Counted from the stretch's first letter, positions 9,643 through 18,970 are shown. The stretch is 64,000 bases of DNA from Nesterenkonia sp. F (GCF_000220985.1 NZ_AFRW01000015.1:20747-84746); one strand, 5' to 3'. The notes: generated by a model from the sequence alone, not told the origin. Program-made: numbers and translations.

Positions 9643-10686
9643 TCAGGCTCGCGCGGCGGCGCCCCGGGCCGGCAGTCCGGTCAGGCAGGGCGACAGCCGC
9701 GTGCGATTGACCAGCACGCCGAGCGCCCAGCACACCAGCAGGGCGAGGATCACCCGCAGTCCGGAGGACTCGACGCCCAGCGCCTGGTGGGTGAGATGCA
9801 GGATCACCGGGTGCAGGAAGACGACCAGCGTGGCCACCCGGACCAGCTCGGAGACCACGGTCACCGCCGGCCGGGACCGGCTCAGCAGGTCGTCCACCGG
9901 ATGGGCGAAGATCAGCACCATTCCGCAGGAGATCAGCACCGCCAGCGCCGGGGAGAGCAGGAAGGTGCCGAAGCCCGACCACTTCATGTTCATCGGCTCG
10001 GCCCCCAGGGCGACGGCTCCCAGTCCGACGGCGACGGCGAGCGGTCCGGTCAGCCGCGGCAGCGGCACCCGATGCCGGATCCGGCGGAACCAGAAGCCGG
10101 CGAGCATGAAGCCCAGGCAGGCCGGCACCAGCCCGATGCCCAGCGGAGTGTAGGCCGCCGCGGAGTCGGGCAGTTCGGCGAGCACCAGTCCGGCCAGCGT
10201 GATCGCGGCTCCGACCCACCAGGGCAGGCCGACCACTGCGCGCATCAGCACCGCGGTGAAGAACAGCACGGAGATGAACCAGATCGCCAGATACGGCATG
10301 TCGGTGAAGGCCCCGCCGATCAGCGCGCGGGCGACGACGCCGTCGTCGAAGGGCCAGGGAGTCGCCGCCATCGCGGCCACAGCCGCCGAGACCAGGACGA
10401 ACCAGACGATGTAGGGTACGCCCAGCGTCCGCCAGCGGGTGCGGACCTCTCCGCCGAGGGTGCGGGCGTCGGAGAAGAAGAAGCCGGCCAGGACGAAGAA
10501 CAGCGGCATCCGCCAGATCTGCAGGAACTCGGCGCCGGGCATCCCCGGAGTGGCATGGCCGACGACGACGGCGCTGACCGAGACCACGCGCAGCGCGTCG
10601 ATGCCGACGTTGCGCCGCGCGGTCTCCTGGATGCGCGAAGAGCGCGGTGAACGACGTCCCCGCCGGTCACCGCGCTCTCGGTCCAT
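9643..10686 (-). CDS. Acyltransferase family 3 membrane protein
   Basis: A 347-residue integral membrane protein of the acyltransferase-3 type, which acylates sugars or cell-envelope polymers. Seen: the N-terminal IDALRVVSVSAVVVGHA block (the His in the position used by this family), the RMPLFFVLAGFFFS segment, then about ten hydrophobic helices, including PYLAIWFISVLFFTAVLM and FLHPVILHLTHQAL. The ATG at 10686 (MDRERGDRRG) is chosen because the gene upstream on the same strand ends at 10698, leaving 11 bp. That upstream gene encodes a small membrane protein, so the two probably form an operon. The acceptor substrate is unknown. Confidence 0.85.
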   Translation of the reverse strand: MDRERGDRRGRRSPRSSRIQETARRNVGIDALRVVSVSAVVVGHATPGMPGAEFLQIWRMPLFFVLAGFFFSDARTLGGEVRTRWRTLGVPYIVWFVLVSAAVAAMAATPWPFDDGVVARALIGGAFTDMPYLAIWFISVLFFTAVLMRAVVGLPWWVGAAITLAGLVLAELPDSAAAYTPLGIGLVPACLGFMLAGFWFRRIRHRVPLPRLTGPLAVAVGLGAVALGAEPMNMKWSGFGTFLLSPALAVLISCGMVLIFAHPVDDLLSRSRPAVTVVSELVRVATLVVFLHPVILHLTHQALGVESSGLRVILALLVCWALGVLVNRTRLSPCLTGLPARGAAARA

Positions 10687-10697
10687 GCTGTCCAGGC

Positions 10698-10973
10698 TCA
10701 GTGGGCCTTCGGCTCGACGGGTTCCCCGTGCTCGCCGTGGATGTCCTGCTGGGTCAGCGTGTCGCCGCGGCCGAGGAACTGCTTGGTCACCAGGAAGGCC
10801 AGGGTCCACAGCAGCATGAAGGACAGGCCCGGGATCCAGGCGTCCTCCAGCGTCCAGAACGACAGGGCGTAGACCGAGCCGAGCAGCAGCCCGAAGACGA
10901 AGATGAAGGCGACGACGTTCCCGACGACGTTGCCCTGGCCGGAGTAGGAAGTGACCTTGCCGTTGCTGATCAT
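10698..10973 (-). CDS. Small two-TM membrane protein, unknown function
   Basis: A 91-residue protein starting MISNGKVTSYSGQGNVVG, with two transmembrane helices (about 18-38, VAFIFVFGLLLGSVYAL, and 46-64, IPGLSFMLLWTLAFLV) and a hydrophilic acidic/His-containing tail. The ATG at 10973 has AAGGGG about 10 nt upstream. It is 11 bp ahead of the acyltransferase gene on the same strand. I do not recognise a family. Confidence 0.65.
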   Translation of the reverse strand: MISNGKVTSYSGQGNVVGNVVAFIFVFGLLLGSVYALSFWTLEDAWIPGLSFMLLWTLAFLVTKQFLGRGDTLTQQDIHGEHGEPVEPKAH

Positions 10974-11067
10974 GGAGTCGGATCCCCTTGTGAGTGCTGC
11001 GGTGCGTGCTGCGTGCGGGTGGTGTCGTCTGTCGCCGTCGTCGGCTCGGCGCCGGTCCTGCGCCGGC

Positions 11068-11805
11068 TCAGTAGGAGCCGGTCGCGGAGGAGGCGGACGA
11101 CGCGTCGTCGCCTGCCAGGATATCAAGCGAGGAACTGGCCCCGATCCGGGTCGCACCGGAGGCGACCATCGCCGCGGCGTCCGCGTAGGTGCGCACGCCG
11201 CCGGAGGCCTTGATGCCCAGCCGTCCGCCGACGATGCGATGCATCAGCGCGATGTCGGCCTCCGTCGCCCCTCCGCCGGCGAAGCCGGTGGAGGTCTTGA
11301 CGAAGTCGGCACCGGCCTCCGCGGCGGCGCGGCAGACGAGCTCCTTGGCGTCCTCGGTGAGCAGGGCGGTCTCCAGGATGACCTTCAGGATGGCCCCGCC
11401 CTCGTGCGCGGCGGTGGCCACGGCGCGGATCTGCGAGACGACCTCGAACTCCTCGCCGGCGTTCGCCGCGGCGATGTCGACGACCATGTCGATCTCTGCG
11501 GCCCCGCCGGCGACCGCGTCGTCGGTCTCGGCGACCTTGGTCGCGGTGGTGCTCGCGCCCAGCGGGAAGCCGACGACGGTGCAGGTCACCGTCGAGGACC
11601 CCTGCAGCTCGGCGTGGACCTGCCGGACCCAGCGCGGATTCACGCAGACGGAGGCGAAGCCGTGCTCCCGGGCCTCGGCGGCCACGCGCAGCACAGTGGC
11701 CTCGTCGGCGTCGGGCTTGAGCATCGTGTGGTCGATGAGCCCGGCCATCTGGGCCGGGGCGGGGAGGGGGGAGCCGTCGGGGGCGGTGGCGGAGGCGGTG
11801 GCCAT
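11068..11805 (-). CDS. deoC: Deoxyribose-phosphate aldolase
   Basis: Cleaves 2-deoxyribose-5-phosphate to glyceraldehyde-3-phosphate and acetaldehyde, ending deoxynucleoside catabolism. 245 residues, class I TIM barrel. Seen: LIDHTMLKPDA, ASVCVNPRWV, EIDMVVDI, LKVILETALLT, the Schiff-base Lys in ADFVKTSTGF, and phosphate-binding IKASGGVRTY and RIGASSSLDIL. GAGAGGA precedes the ATG. It lies downstream of the phosphohexomutase and punA genes on the same strand, a classic nucleoside salvage grouping. A perfect 8-bp hairpin lies just before its ribosome-binding site. Confidence 0.97.
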   Translation of the reverse strand: MATASATAPDGSPLPAPAQMAGLIDHTMLKPDADEATVLRVAAEAREHGFASVCVNPRWVRQVHAELQGSSTVTCTVVGFPLGASTTATKVAETDDAVAGGAAEIDMVVDIAAANAGEEFEVVSQIRAVATAAHEGGAILKVILETALLTEDAKELVCRAAAEAGADFVKTSTGFAGGGATEADIALMHRIVGGRLGIKASGGVRTYADAAAMVASGATRIGASSSLDILAGDDASSASSATGSY

Positions 11806-11819
11806 GGGGATGTCCTCTC

Positions 11820-11839
11820 CGGATCCCGGTGGGGATCCG
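11820..11839 (-). other. mRNA stem-loop ahead of deoC
   Basis: An 8-bp perfect inverted repeat (11820-11827 with 11832-11839, GGATCCC type) with a 4-nt loop lies immediately upstream of the deoC ribosome-binding site, in the 144-bp spacer after the phosphohexomutase stop. It could be an RNA processing or attenuation element, or chance in GC-rich DNA. Confidence 0.4.
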
Positions 11840-11949
11840 CGTCGGGGTGATCGGGCCCGGGATCTCCGGGCGAGCGTCTGCGGCGGTGGTCCCGCCGCGG
11901 GGACGGGCGACGGCGCGCGGTCGTCGCCGCACGGTCGCGGTCGGGACGG

Positions 11950-13737
11950 TCAGCCCAGCAGCCGGCCCATGTCCTCGCGCAGGGCCTCGAGCCGCTCGCC
12001 GGCCCGGGCGCGGGCGGCGGCGATCTGCTGGGTCGAGGCGTCGGCGCCGGGGGATTCGGCGACGGCCTCCAGGTAGCACTTGACCTTCGGCTCGGTGCCG
12101 GAGGGGCGGACGATGACGCGGTCGCCGGCCTCGGTGAGGTGGATCAGCGCATCGGTGGTCTTCGCCTCGTCGAAGGTCGCACCCGGCAGCGGTTCCCGGG
12201 CGAGGTCCAGCGACTCGACCACCGGCGAGCCGGCGATCGCCGTCGGCGGCGTCGCCCGCAGACCCGCGGTGATCTCGCCGAGCTGGGCGAGGTCGTCGAC
12301 CCGGACGGTCACCTGGCCGGTGACGAAGATCCCGGCCTCGGCGGCGATCGCGTCCAGGGCGTCGAAGACGGTGCGGCCCTGGGCCTTCAGGGTCGCGACC
12401 AGCTCGGCGAAGATCAGCGCGGCGGAGACGCCGTCCTTGTCCTTCACGCTCGTCGGGTCGACGTTGAAGCCGATGGCCTCCTCGTAGCCGAAGCTCATGC
12501 CCGCCACGCGCGCCAGCCACTTGAAGCCGGTCAACGTGGACTCGTGGCCGACCCCGCGAGCCCGGCACAGGGCGGAGAGCTGGCGGGAGGACACGATCGA
12601 GCTGGCCATCACCGGTTCGGCGTCCTCGTCGCCGGCGGCGCGCAGCGGCCCGCGGTCGAGCAGATGCGCGCCCAGCAGCGCGCCCATCTCATCGCCGGTG
12701 AGCTGGCGCCAGGCCTGCTGCGCCGGGTCGAAGAGCGCCGCCGAGAGCCGGTCGGCGTCGGGGTCGTTGGCCAGCAGCAGGTCGGCGTCGTGCTCGGCGG
12801 CGGCCTGCAGACCCAGGTCCAGCGCGCCGGGCTCCTCGGGATTGGGGAAGTCTGCGGTGGGGAAGTCCGGGTCCGGGTCGAACTGTGCGGACACCGGGAT
12901 CACGCGTTCGAAACCGGCCGCGGAGAGCAGGTCGGTGACCATCTCGCCGCCGACGCCGTGCATCGCGGTGTAGATGACCGTCAGGTCCCGGTGCGGGTGC
13001 TCGGTCGGGTCGAGCAGCTCGAGGGCGCGCTCGCGGTAGGCGGTGCGCGCCTCGTCGCCGATCGTCTCGGCCGCGTCCGGGAAGTCCGGACTCGGGGTCG
13101 GGGCCACCTCCGGGGCCGGAGAGTCGGCGGCGAAGTCCTCGGCGACGACCTCGTCGATCGTCGCGGCGATGGCCTGGTCGATCGGCGCGGTGATCTGCGC
13201 GCCGGTCCCGCGGCCGTGCGGCTCCAGGTGCTGCGAGAGCGCCCCGCCCAGGTAGACCTTGTAGCCGTTGTCCTGCGGCGGGTTGTGGCTGGCGGTGACC
13301 ATCACGCCGACGTCGGCCGAGCGGACCAGCACCTGGCGGGCCAGCAGCGGCGTGGGTCCCGGACGGTCGAAGAGGTGGACGTCCCAGCCGGCGTCGGCGA
13401 AGAGCCGGGCCGTCTCGGCGGCGAACGCGTCGGACTGGTGGCGGGCGTCGTAGCCGATCACGATCCGGCCGGAGCCGTCGCCGCCGGCGGCGGCCAGCTC
13501 GCGGGAGGCGTGGCGCAGCAGCCCGGCGGCGGTCTGCCGGACGACCAGGCGGTTCATCCGCAGCGGGCCCGGGCCCAGCTCGGCGCGCAGCCCGGCGGTG
13601 CCGAAGGCCAGCCGCCCGGCGAAGAGCTGCTCGAGGCTCTGCCGGGCGTCGTCGGCGCCGGCCGCGGCGGACTCGGCGCGGTCCAGCAGCTCGGTCAGCT
13701 GCTCACGCGTGGTCGGGTCGGGGTCAGCTCGATCCAC
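11950..13737 (-). CDS. Phospho-sugar mutase (phosphomannomutase/phosphoglucomutase family)
   Basis: Interconverts hexose-1- and 6-phosphates, or pentose phosphates in salvage. 595 residues from GTG 13737. Domain signatures in order: FGTAGLRAELGPGPLRMN, the phosphoserine loop VTASHNPPQDNGYKVY, Mg2+ loop LANDPDADR, sugar loop LTGFKWLA with GYEEAIGF, and phosphate loop RPSGTEPKVKCY. It resembles Mycobacterium PmmB. The N-terminus is odd: a better ATG at 13793 in another frame encodes a family-like start (MSDVPET...VHRWIE) that would join this frame if one base were added near 13728. It lies between punA and deoC and is likely cotranscribed with them. Confidence 0.93.
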   Translation of the reverse strand: MDRADPDPTTREQLTELLDRAESAAAGADDARQSLEQLFAGRLAFGTAGLRAELGPGPLRMNRLVVRQTAAGLLRHASRELAAAGGDGSGRIVIGYDARHQSDAFAAETARLFADAGWDVHLFDRPGPTPLLARQVLVRSADVGVMVTASHNPPQDNGYKVYLGGALSQHLEPHGRGTGAQITAPIDQAIAATIDEVVAEDFAADSPAPEVAPTPSPDFPDAAETIGDEARTAYRERALELLDPTEHPHRDLTVIYTAMHGVGGEMVTDLLSAAGFERVIPVSAQFDPDPDFPTADFPNPEEPGALDLGLQAAAEHDADLLLANDPDADRLSAALFDPAQQAWRQLTGDEMGALLGAHLLDRGPLRAAGDEDAEPVMASSIVSSRQLSALCRARGVGHESTLTGFKWLARVAGMSFGYEEAIGFNVDPTSVKDKDGVSAALIFAELVATLKAQGRTVFDALDAIAAEAGIFVTGQVTVRVDDLAQLGEITAGLRATPPTAIAGSPVVESLDLAREPLPGATFDEAKTTDALIHLTEAGDRVIVRPSGTEPKVKCYLEAVAESPGADASTQQIAAARARAGERLEALREDMGRLLG

Positions 13738-13895
13738 CGGTGGACGGTGGTCAGCAGCTGATCGGCGGAGGCGGTCTCCGGCACGTCGCTCATCTCCTCT
13801 GCGGCGGCTGTGTCAGTGGTCTGGGGCTCGGGCGAGTCCCGGGACGTCTCGGGCGTCTCGATGGGGCTCGCCCCGGGCGCGGCGGTCGGGTCCGT

Positions 13896-14786
13896 TCAGT
13901 CCTGCAGCGAGCGGGCGATCACCCGGGCCAGCAGGTCGGAGATCCGCGGGGCGGCCTCGCGCCCGGCGTCGACGACCTCCTGGTGGCTCAGCGGCTCCGG
14001 CGAGATGCCGGCGGCCTGGTTGGTCACCAGCGAGATGCCGAAGACCTCCATGCCCGCCGCCCGGCCGGCGATCGCCTCCAGCGCCGTGGACATGCCCACC
14101 AGGTCGGCACCGATGATGCCGGCGTGGCGGACCTCGGCGGGGGTCTCGTAGTGCGGGCCCGGCATCTGGGCGTAGACGCCCTCGGGCAGAGCGGGGTCGA
14201 TCTCCCGGGCGATGCCGCGCATCCGCGGCGAGTAGAGGTCGGTGAGGTCCACGAAGTGCGCTCCGCGCAGCGGGGAGATGCCGGTGAGGTTGATGTGGTC
14301 GCTGATCAGCACCGCCGTGCCGGGGGCCCAGTCGGGGTTCAGCCCGCCGCAGCCGTTGGTCAGCACCATCGTCTGCGCGCCGGCGGCGGCCGCGGTGCGC
14401 ACGCCGTGGGCGACGGCGTCCACGCCGCGGCCTTCGTAGTAGTGGGTGCGGGCGCCGACGACGAGCACATGCGCGCCGGACTCGGTGCGGATGATCGTCA
14501 GCCGCCCGGAGTGGCCGGCGACGCCGGAGACGTGGAAGCCGGGCACCTCGTCGGCGTCGACGACGGTGACGACCTCGCCGAGCTGGTCGGCGGCGCCGCC
14601 CCAGCCGGAGCCCAGGGTGCAGGCCAGGTCGACGGATTCGACGCCTGCGCGGTCCAGCAACACGGCGGCGGCCTCTTCGGCCAGCCGGTTGGCGGGCGCA
14701 GTGGGGTCGTTGGTCGGGGTCAGGTCCTGGGGCGCGGCCGTCCCGGGCGCGCCGTCGGCGTCGGTGCGGACTGTGTTCTCACTCAT
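13896..14786 (-). CDS. punA: Purine-nucleoside phosphorylase (trimeric type)
   Basis: Phosphorolyses inosine/guanosine and deoxy forms to base plus (deoxy)ribose-1-phosphate. 296 residues. Motifs: phosphate site LGSGWGG, GHSGRL, RTHYYEGR, TNGCGGLNPD, the family signature around PGPHYETPAEVRH, GADLVGMSTALE, and base-binding VTNQAAG. An N-terminal extension of about 35 residues is disordered-looking. The ATG at 14786 has a leaderless -10 (TAGATT) 8 nt before it. It leads the reverse-strand run punA, phosphomutase, deoC. The same grouping with an LpdA-type flavoprotein occurs near Mycobacterium tuberculosis Rv3303c-Rv3308. Confidence 0.96.
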   Translation of the reverse strand: MSENTVRTDADGAPGTAAPQDLTPTNDPTAPANRLAEEAAAVLLDRAGVESVDLACTLGSGWGGAADQLGEVVTVVDADEVPGFHVSGVAGHSGRLTIIRTESGAHVLVVGARTHYYEGRGVDAVAHGVRTAAAAGAQTMVLTNGCGGLNPDWAPGTAVLISDHINLTGISPLRGAHFVDLTDLYSPRMRGIAREIDPALPEGVYAQMPGPHYETPAEVRHAGIIGADLVGMSTALEAIAGRAAGMEVFGISLVTNQAAGISPEPLSHQEVVDAGREAAPRISDLLARVIARSLQD

Positions 14787-14794
14787 CGCCCACC

Positions 14795-14800
14795 AATCTA
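14795..14800 (-). promoter_or_regulatory. Leaderless -10 box (TAGATT) for punA
   Basis: TAGATT on the reverse strand ends 8 nt before the punA ATG. No Shine-Dalgarno is present. It is the likely promoter of the salvage gene cluster. Confidence 0.55.
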
Positions 14801-14964
14801 CCGGCTGTCGGCCCCCGACGCTCCCTCCGCAGGCCGGGGGAGGAGATCGCTCGGCGCCGACCGGCGCTGACCGGCGGCGTCGTCGGCCCGCCGCCGGTCG
14901 GCGGGGCGCGGCGCCGTGTGCGGCGGACCTGACAAGACGCGCCCGACTCGGCAGAATGGCTCCT

Positions 14965-16396
14965 GTGACTTCTGAGACTCCGAACAGCCTTTTCGCCCCT
15001 GCACGCGTCGCGATCCTCGGAGGCGGCCCCGGCGGCTACGAGGCCGCGCTGGTCGCCGCCCACGCCGGTGCGGACGTCACCATCGTGGAGGAGAAGGGCG
15101 TCGGCGGCTCGGCGGTGCTCACCGACGTCGTCCCGTCGAAGACGCTCATCGCCACGGCGGACGCGATGCGCCGGGTCAACGCCTCCACCGCGTTCGGAGT
15201 CCGCTTCGGCCAGGACGACGGCGACTCGTACACCACCGACGCCTGGGCCGACTTCTCCACCGTCAACTCTCGGCTCCTCGAGCTGGCCCGCAGCCAGTCC
15301 CAGGACATCCGGGAGTCGCTGGAGGCCGCCGGGGTGACGATCATCGACGGCCGCGGGAGGCTGAAGCCGCCGCACAGCATCGAGGCGACCCGCGCCGACG
15401 GCTCGGTCGAGCTGGTCGAGGCCGACGCGGTCATCGTCGCCACCGGCGCCCACCCCCGCCGAGCTGCCCACGGCGGTGCCCGACGGCGAGCGCATCCTCA
15501 ACTGGACCCAGGCCTACTCGCTGACCGAGCCGCCGGAGCACATGATCGTCGTCGGCTCCGGCGTCACCGGCGCGGAGTTCGCCTCGGCCTACTGCCGGCT
15601 GGGCACCGAGGTCACCCTGGTCTCCTCGCGCGACCGGGTGCTGCCCGGCGAGGACCCCGACGCCGCCCGCGTGCTGGAGAACTCCTTCGCCCGGGTGGGG
15701 GTCAACGTCGCCTCGCGGACCCGCGCGGAGAAGGTCGAGCGCACTGCCGACGGCGTGGCCGTGACGCTCTCCGACGGACGGGTCCTGGAGGGCTCGCACT
15801 GCCTGATGGCCGTCGGCGGCGTGCCGAACACCGAGGGCATCGGCCTTCAGGAATGCGGGGTGCAGACCGCCGACTCCGGCCACATCATGGTCGACACCGT
15901 CTCGCGGACGACGGCGACCAACATCTACGCCGCCGGCGACTGCACCGGCCAGATGCCGCTGGCCTCGGTGGCGGCGATGCAGGGCCGCGTGGCGGTCTCG
16001 CACATGCAGGGCGATGCGGTGAAGCCGCTGAAGCTGCACCATGTGGCCTCCAACGTCTTCACCTCTCCGGAGATCGCCACCGTCGGCGTCAGCCAGGCGC
16101 AGGTCGACTCCGGCGCCTACCAGGCCGACGTGGTCAAGCTGGACCTGGCGACGAATCCGCGGGCGAAGATGACCAACATCCAGGACGGCTTCGTCAAGAT
16201 CTTCGCGCGCAAGGGCTCGGGCACGACGATCGGCGCGGTCGTCGTCGCCCCGCGCGCCTCCGAGCTGATCTTCCCGCTCGCGCTGGCGGTGACCCAGAAG
16301 ATCCACGTCGACGACGTCGCCTCCACCTTCACCGTCTATCCGTCGCTGACCGGCTCGCTCTCCGAGGCCGCCCGTCGACTCCACGTCCACCAGTGA
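14965..16396 (+). pseudogene. lpdA: LpdA-type flavoprotein NAD(P)H-quinone dehydrogenase, frameshifted
   Basis: FAD/NAD(P)H oxidoreductase of the pyridine nucleotide-disulfide family, like Mycobacterium LpdA (Rv3303c), a quinone reductase. The N-part (to about 15457) has ILGGGPGGYEAALVA and GGSAVLTDVVPSKT, without the disulfide cysteines, as in LpdA. The C-part has VVGSGVTGAEFASAY, IYAAGDCTG and a dimerisation domain ending SEAARRLHVHQ. The two parts are in different frames. Deleting one C from the CCCCC run at 15453-15457 restores ATGAHPAELPTAVPDGERIL, matching the family. So the gene is either broken by a one-base insertion or carries a sequencing error. Start taken as GTG 14965 (ATG 14956 possible). 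Its TGA overlaps the next gene's GTG. Confidence 0.85.
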
Positions 16397-18144
16397 GCGG
16401 CGCGACGACGCCGCGGCAGCGGCAGGATCAGGCGCCGGAGCCGTCCCTCCGCTCGGCGGGGGAGCGGACTCCGACCGCCGTCGACGTCTGCGCCGAGGAA
16501 CACTTCGAGCGCTGGCTGGCGCTGCACCCGGACGAGGCGACGGTCCTCGGGCGCTCCGGCGTCGAGACCCAGTACGCCGACTATTCGCCCGCCGGCCGGG
16601 AGGCCGTCGCCGCACTGAACCGCGAGACGCTGGCGCGGCTGGAGGACCTCGAGCCGGCCGACGTCGTCGACGAGGTCACCGTCCACGCGATGCGCGAGCG
16701 GCTGGGCCTGGAGCTCGAGCTGCACGCGACCGGCCGCACCGAGCTGAACAACCTGGCCTCCGTCCCGCAGGAGGTGCGGATGGTCCCCGAGCTGATGCCG
16801 CAGTCCACGGCGGAGGACTTCGCGCACCTCGCCGGCCGGCTGCGGAATCTGCCCGGGGCGCTCGAGGGCTGGTGGGAGTCGCTGCGCGCCTCGCAGGCGG
16901 CCGGGCACGTGCCGGCGGCCCGGCAGATCCGTGCGGTCATCGAGCAGTCGCGCAGCTATGCGGCCTCCGACGGCGCGCTGTCCACGTTCGTCGACGCCGC
17001 CCGGCAGGCGGGGCTCGACGACGCCGAGGTGACGGCGGTGCGCGAGGGTGCGGCCGCCGCGGCGGCCGGCTATGAGCGGCTCGCCGACCGGCTGGCCGAG
17101 GATCTGCTGCCGACGGCGCCGCAGACCGACGCCGTCGGCGTCGAGCACTACCGACTGGCCTCGCGGGTGTTCACCGGCACCGAGCTCGACCTCGAGGAGA
17201 CCTACCGGTGGGGCCTGGAGGAGCTCGAATCCATCGTCGCCCGCCAGCGGGAGGTCGCCGAGCGCATCCGACCCGGCGCCGACGTCGCCGAAGCCCGGCG
17301 GATCCTCGACGCCGACCCGGCGCGCCGGCTGGAGGGCACCGAGGCCCTGCAGACCTGGATGCAGCGGCTCTCCGACGAGGCCGTCGCCGCGCTGTCCGGC
17401 ACCCACTTCGACATCCCGGCTCCGATGGACGTGCTGGAATGCCGGATCGCCCCGACCCAGGACGGCGGGGTCTACTACACCGGCCCCAGCGACGACTTCT
17501 CGCGGCCGGGCCGGATGTGGTGGTCGGTGCCGCCGGAGGACACCAGCTTCACCACCTGGGCGGAGACCACCACGGTCTACCACGAGGGCGTGCCCGGCCA
17601 TCATCTGCAGATCGGCACCGCCACGCTGGTGAAGGACCGGCTGAACAGCTGGCGGCGGCACGGCTGCCATGTCTCCGGATTCGCCGAGGGCTGGGCGCTC
17701 TATGCCGAGCAGCTCATGGACGAGCTGGGCTTCCTCTCCGACCCGGGCGATGAGCTCGGCATGCTGGACATGCAGCGGATGCGCGCCGCCCGCGTGGTCT
17801 TCGACATCGGCGTGCACTGCGGCTTCGCCGCGCCCGAGGCCTTCGGCGGCGGCGTCTGGACCCCGGAGCAGGGGCGGGAGTTCCTGCGCGAGCACCTGCC
17901 GATCTCCGAGGCCCAGCAGGAGTTCGAGTTCGTCCGCTACCTCGGCTGGCCGGGGCAGGCGCCCTCCTACAAGGTCGGCCAGCGGGTCTTCGAGCAGCTG
18001 CGCGCCGAGCGCCGCGCGGCCGAGGGCGAGGCCTTCGACCTGCAGGCCTTCCACACCGAGCTGCTGCAGCTCGGCATGGTCGGCCTCGATACGCTGCGCC
18101 TGGCCGTCGGCCCCCGCGATGGAGCGTCCCCGGGAGCGCGATGA
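16393..18144 (+). CDS. DUF885 family metallohydrolase-like protein
   Basis: 583 residues of the DUF885 family, distantly related to M32-type zinc peptidases; members are annotated as putative peptidases. The key zinc-type motif is YHEGVPGHHLQ (near residue 400), followed by FAEGWALYAEQLMDELG and RYLGWPGQAPSYKVGQ near the end. There is no signal peptide, so it is likely cytoplasmic. The GTG start overlaps the lpdA stop (GTGA) and its own stop overlaps the next start (ATGA), so three genes are translationally coupled. Substrate unknown. Confidence 0.9.
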   Translation: MSGATTPRQRQDQAPEPSLRSAGERTPTAVDVCAEEHFERWLALHPDEATVLGRSGVETQYADYSPAGREAVAALNRETLARLEDLEPADVVDEVTVHAMRERLGLELELHATGRTELNNLASVPQEVRMVPELMPQSTAEDFAHLAGRLRNLPGALEGWWESLRASQAAGHVPAARQIRAVIEQSRSYAASDGALSTFVDAARQAGLDDAEVTAVREGAAAAAAGYERLADRLAEDLLPTAPQTDAVGVEHYRLASRVFTGTELDLEETYRWGLEELESIVARQREVAERIRPGADVAEARRILDADPARRLEGTEALQTWMQRLSDEAVAALSGTHFDIPAPMDVLECRIAPTQDGGVYYTGPSDDFSRPGRMWWSVPPEDTSFTTWAETTTVYHEGVPGHHLQIGTATLVKDRLNSWRRHGCHVSGFAEGWALYAEQLMDELGFLSDPGDELGMLDMQRMRAARVVFDIGVHCGFAAPEAFGGGVWTPEQGREFLREHLPISEAQQEFEFVRYLGWPGQAPSYKVGQRVFEQLRAERRAAEGEAFDLQAFHTELLQLGMVGLDTLRLAVGPRDGASPGAR

Positions 18145-18833
18145 GGCTGCGGCGTCGAGCGTCCGGCTGGCCGGTGGAGCTCTCCGTGGAGGTCGACGGC
18201 GGGCTGCTGAGCCTGCGCCCCTGCGCGCTGCGCGACGAGCACCGCTTCCTGGCGCTGCGGCTGGCCAACGAAGACTGGCTGGCCCCCTGGGACGCCACCG
18301 TCCCGGAGGCTCCGCGGGCTCGGATGACCTCGACGGCCTTCCGCACCATGGTCCGCGGGCTGACCCGCGAGGCCCGCGCCGGGACCCAGCTGCCCTGGTT
18401 CCTCTGGTTCGCCGACGCCGCCGGCGCGCCGTCGCTGATCGGGCAGCTGACCGTCGGTCCCATCATCGGCGGCTCGGCGCGCAGCGCAGGGCTGGGCTAC
18501 TGGATAGACCGCGACCATGCCGGCCGCGGGCTGATGACCGTCGCCGTCGCCGCCGCCGTCGATCACCTGATCCTGGAGCGCCGGCTGCACCGGGTCGAGA
18601 TCGCCGTCCGTCCGGAGAACGTCGCCAGCCTGCGCGTGGTGGAGAAGCTGGGGCTGCGCGAGGAAGGGCTGCGCGAGCGCTACCTGCACATCGACGGCGC
18701 CTGGGTCGACCACCGCTGCTTCGCGCTCACCGCCGAGGATCTCGGCTCGGGACTGCTGCCCCGCGTGCCGGGATCCGGGCCGCTGCGCACCCGGTACCTG
18801 CGGGACTCGCCGCTGACCCCCACCGGTGCGTGA
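18141..18833 (+). CDS. GNAT acetyltransferase, RimJ/RimL type
   Basis: A 230-residue N-acetyltransferase of the RimJ/RimL kind, which acetylate protein N-termini or small amines with acetyl-CoA. Seen: LSLRPCALRDEHRFLALR, the strand IGQLTVGPI, acetyl-CoA-binding loop GYWIDRDHAGRGLMTVAVAAAVDH, and NVASLRVVEKLGLREEGLRERYLHIDG. The ATG overlaps the DUF885 stop codon. In many actinobacteria such a gene sits directly before the SepX/GlpR membrane protein, and a candidate for that follows here. Confidence 0.92.
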   Translation: MRLRRRASGWPVELSVEVDGGLLSLRPCALRDEHRFLALRLANEDWLAPWDATVPEAPRARMTSTAFRTMVRGLTREARAGTQLPWFLWFADAAGAPSLIGQLTVGPIIGGSARSAGLGYWIDRDHAGRGLMTVAVAAAVDHLILERRLHRVEIAVRPENVASLRVVEKLGLREEGLRERYLHIDGAWVDHRCFALTAEDLGSGLLPRVPGSGPLRTRYLRDSPLTPTGA

Positions 18834-18970
18834 CACGCCGCACGCTCCGCGGGGCGGATCCCCCGGATCCGGGAGGATCGTCGGCTAGGGTGGGGCACTG
18901 AACTTCATGATCAGCGACACCCTCGGCCGCGGCGCCGCGGAGTGTGCGAAGAAGGGCAGGTGGGGGCACG

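Noticed and set aside
14446..18144. A continuous 1232-codon plus-strand frame as a single protein
   Set aside because: It joins antisense DNA of punA, the first part of lpdA, out-of-frame lpdA sequence and the whole DUF885 gene. The middle (about 15460-16390) is out of frame with the clearly homologous lpdA C-terminal half.
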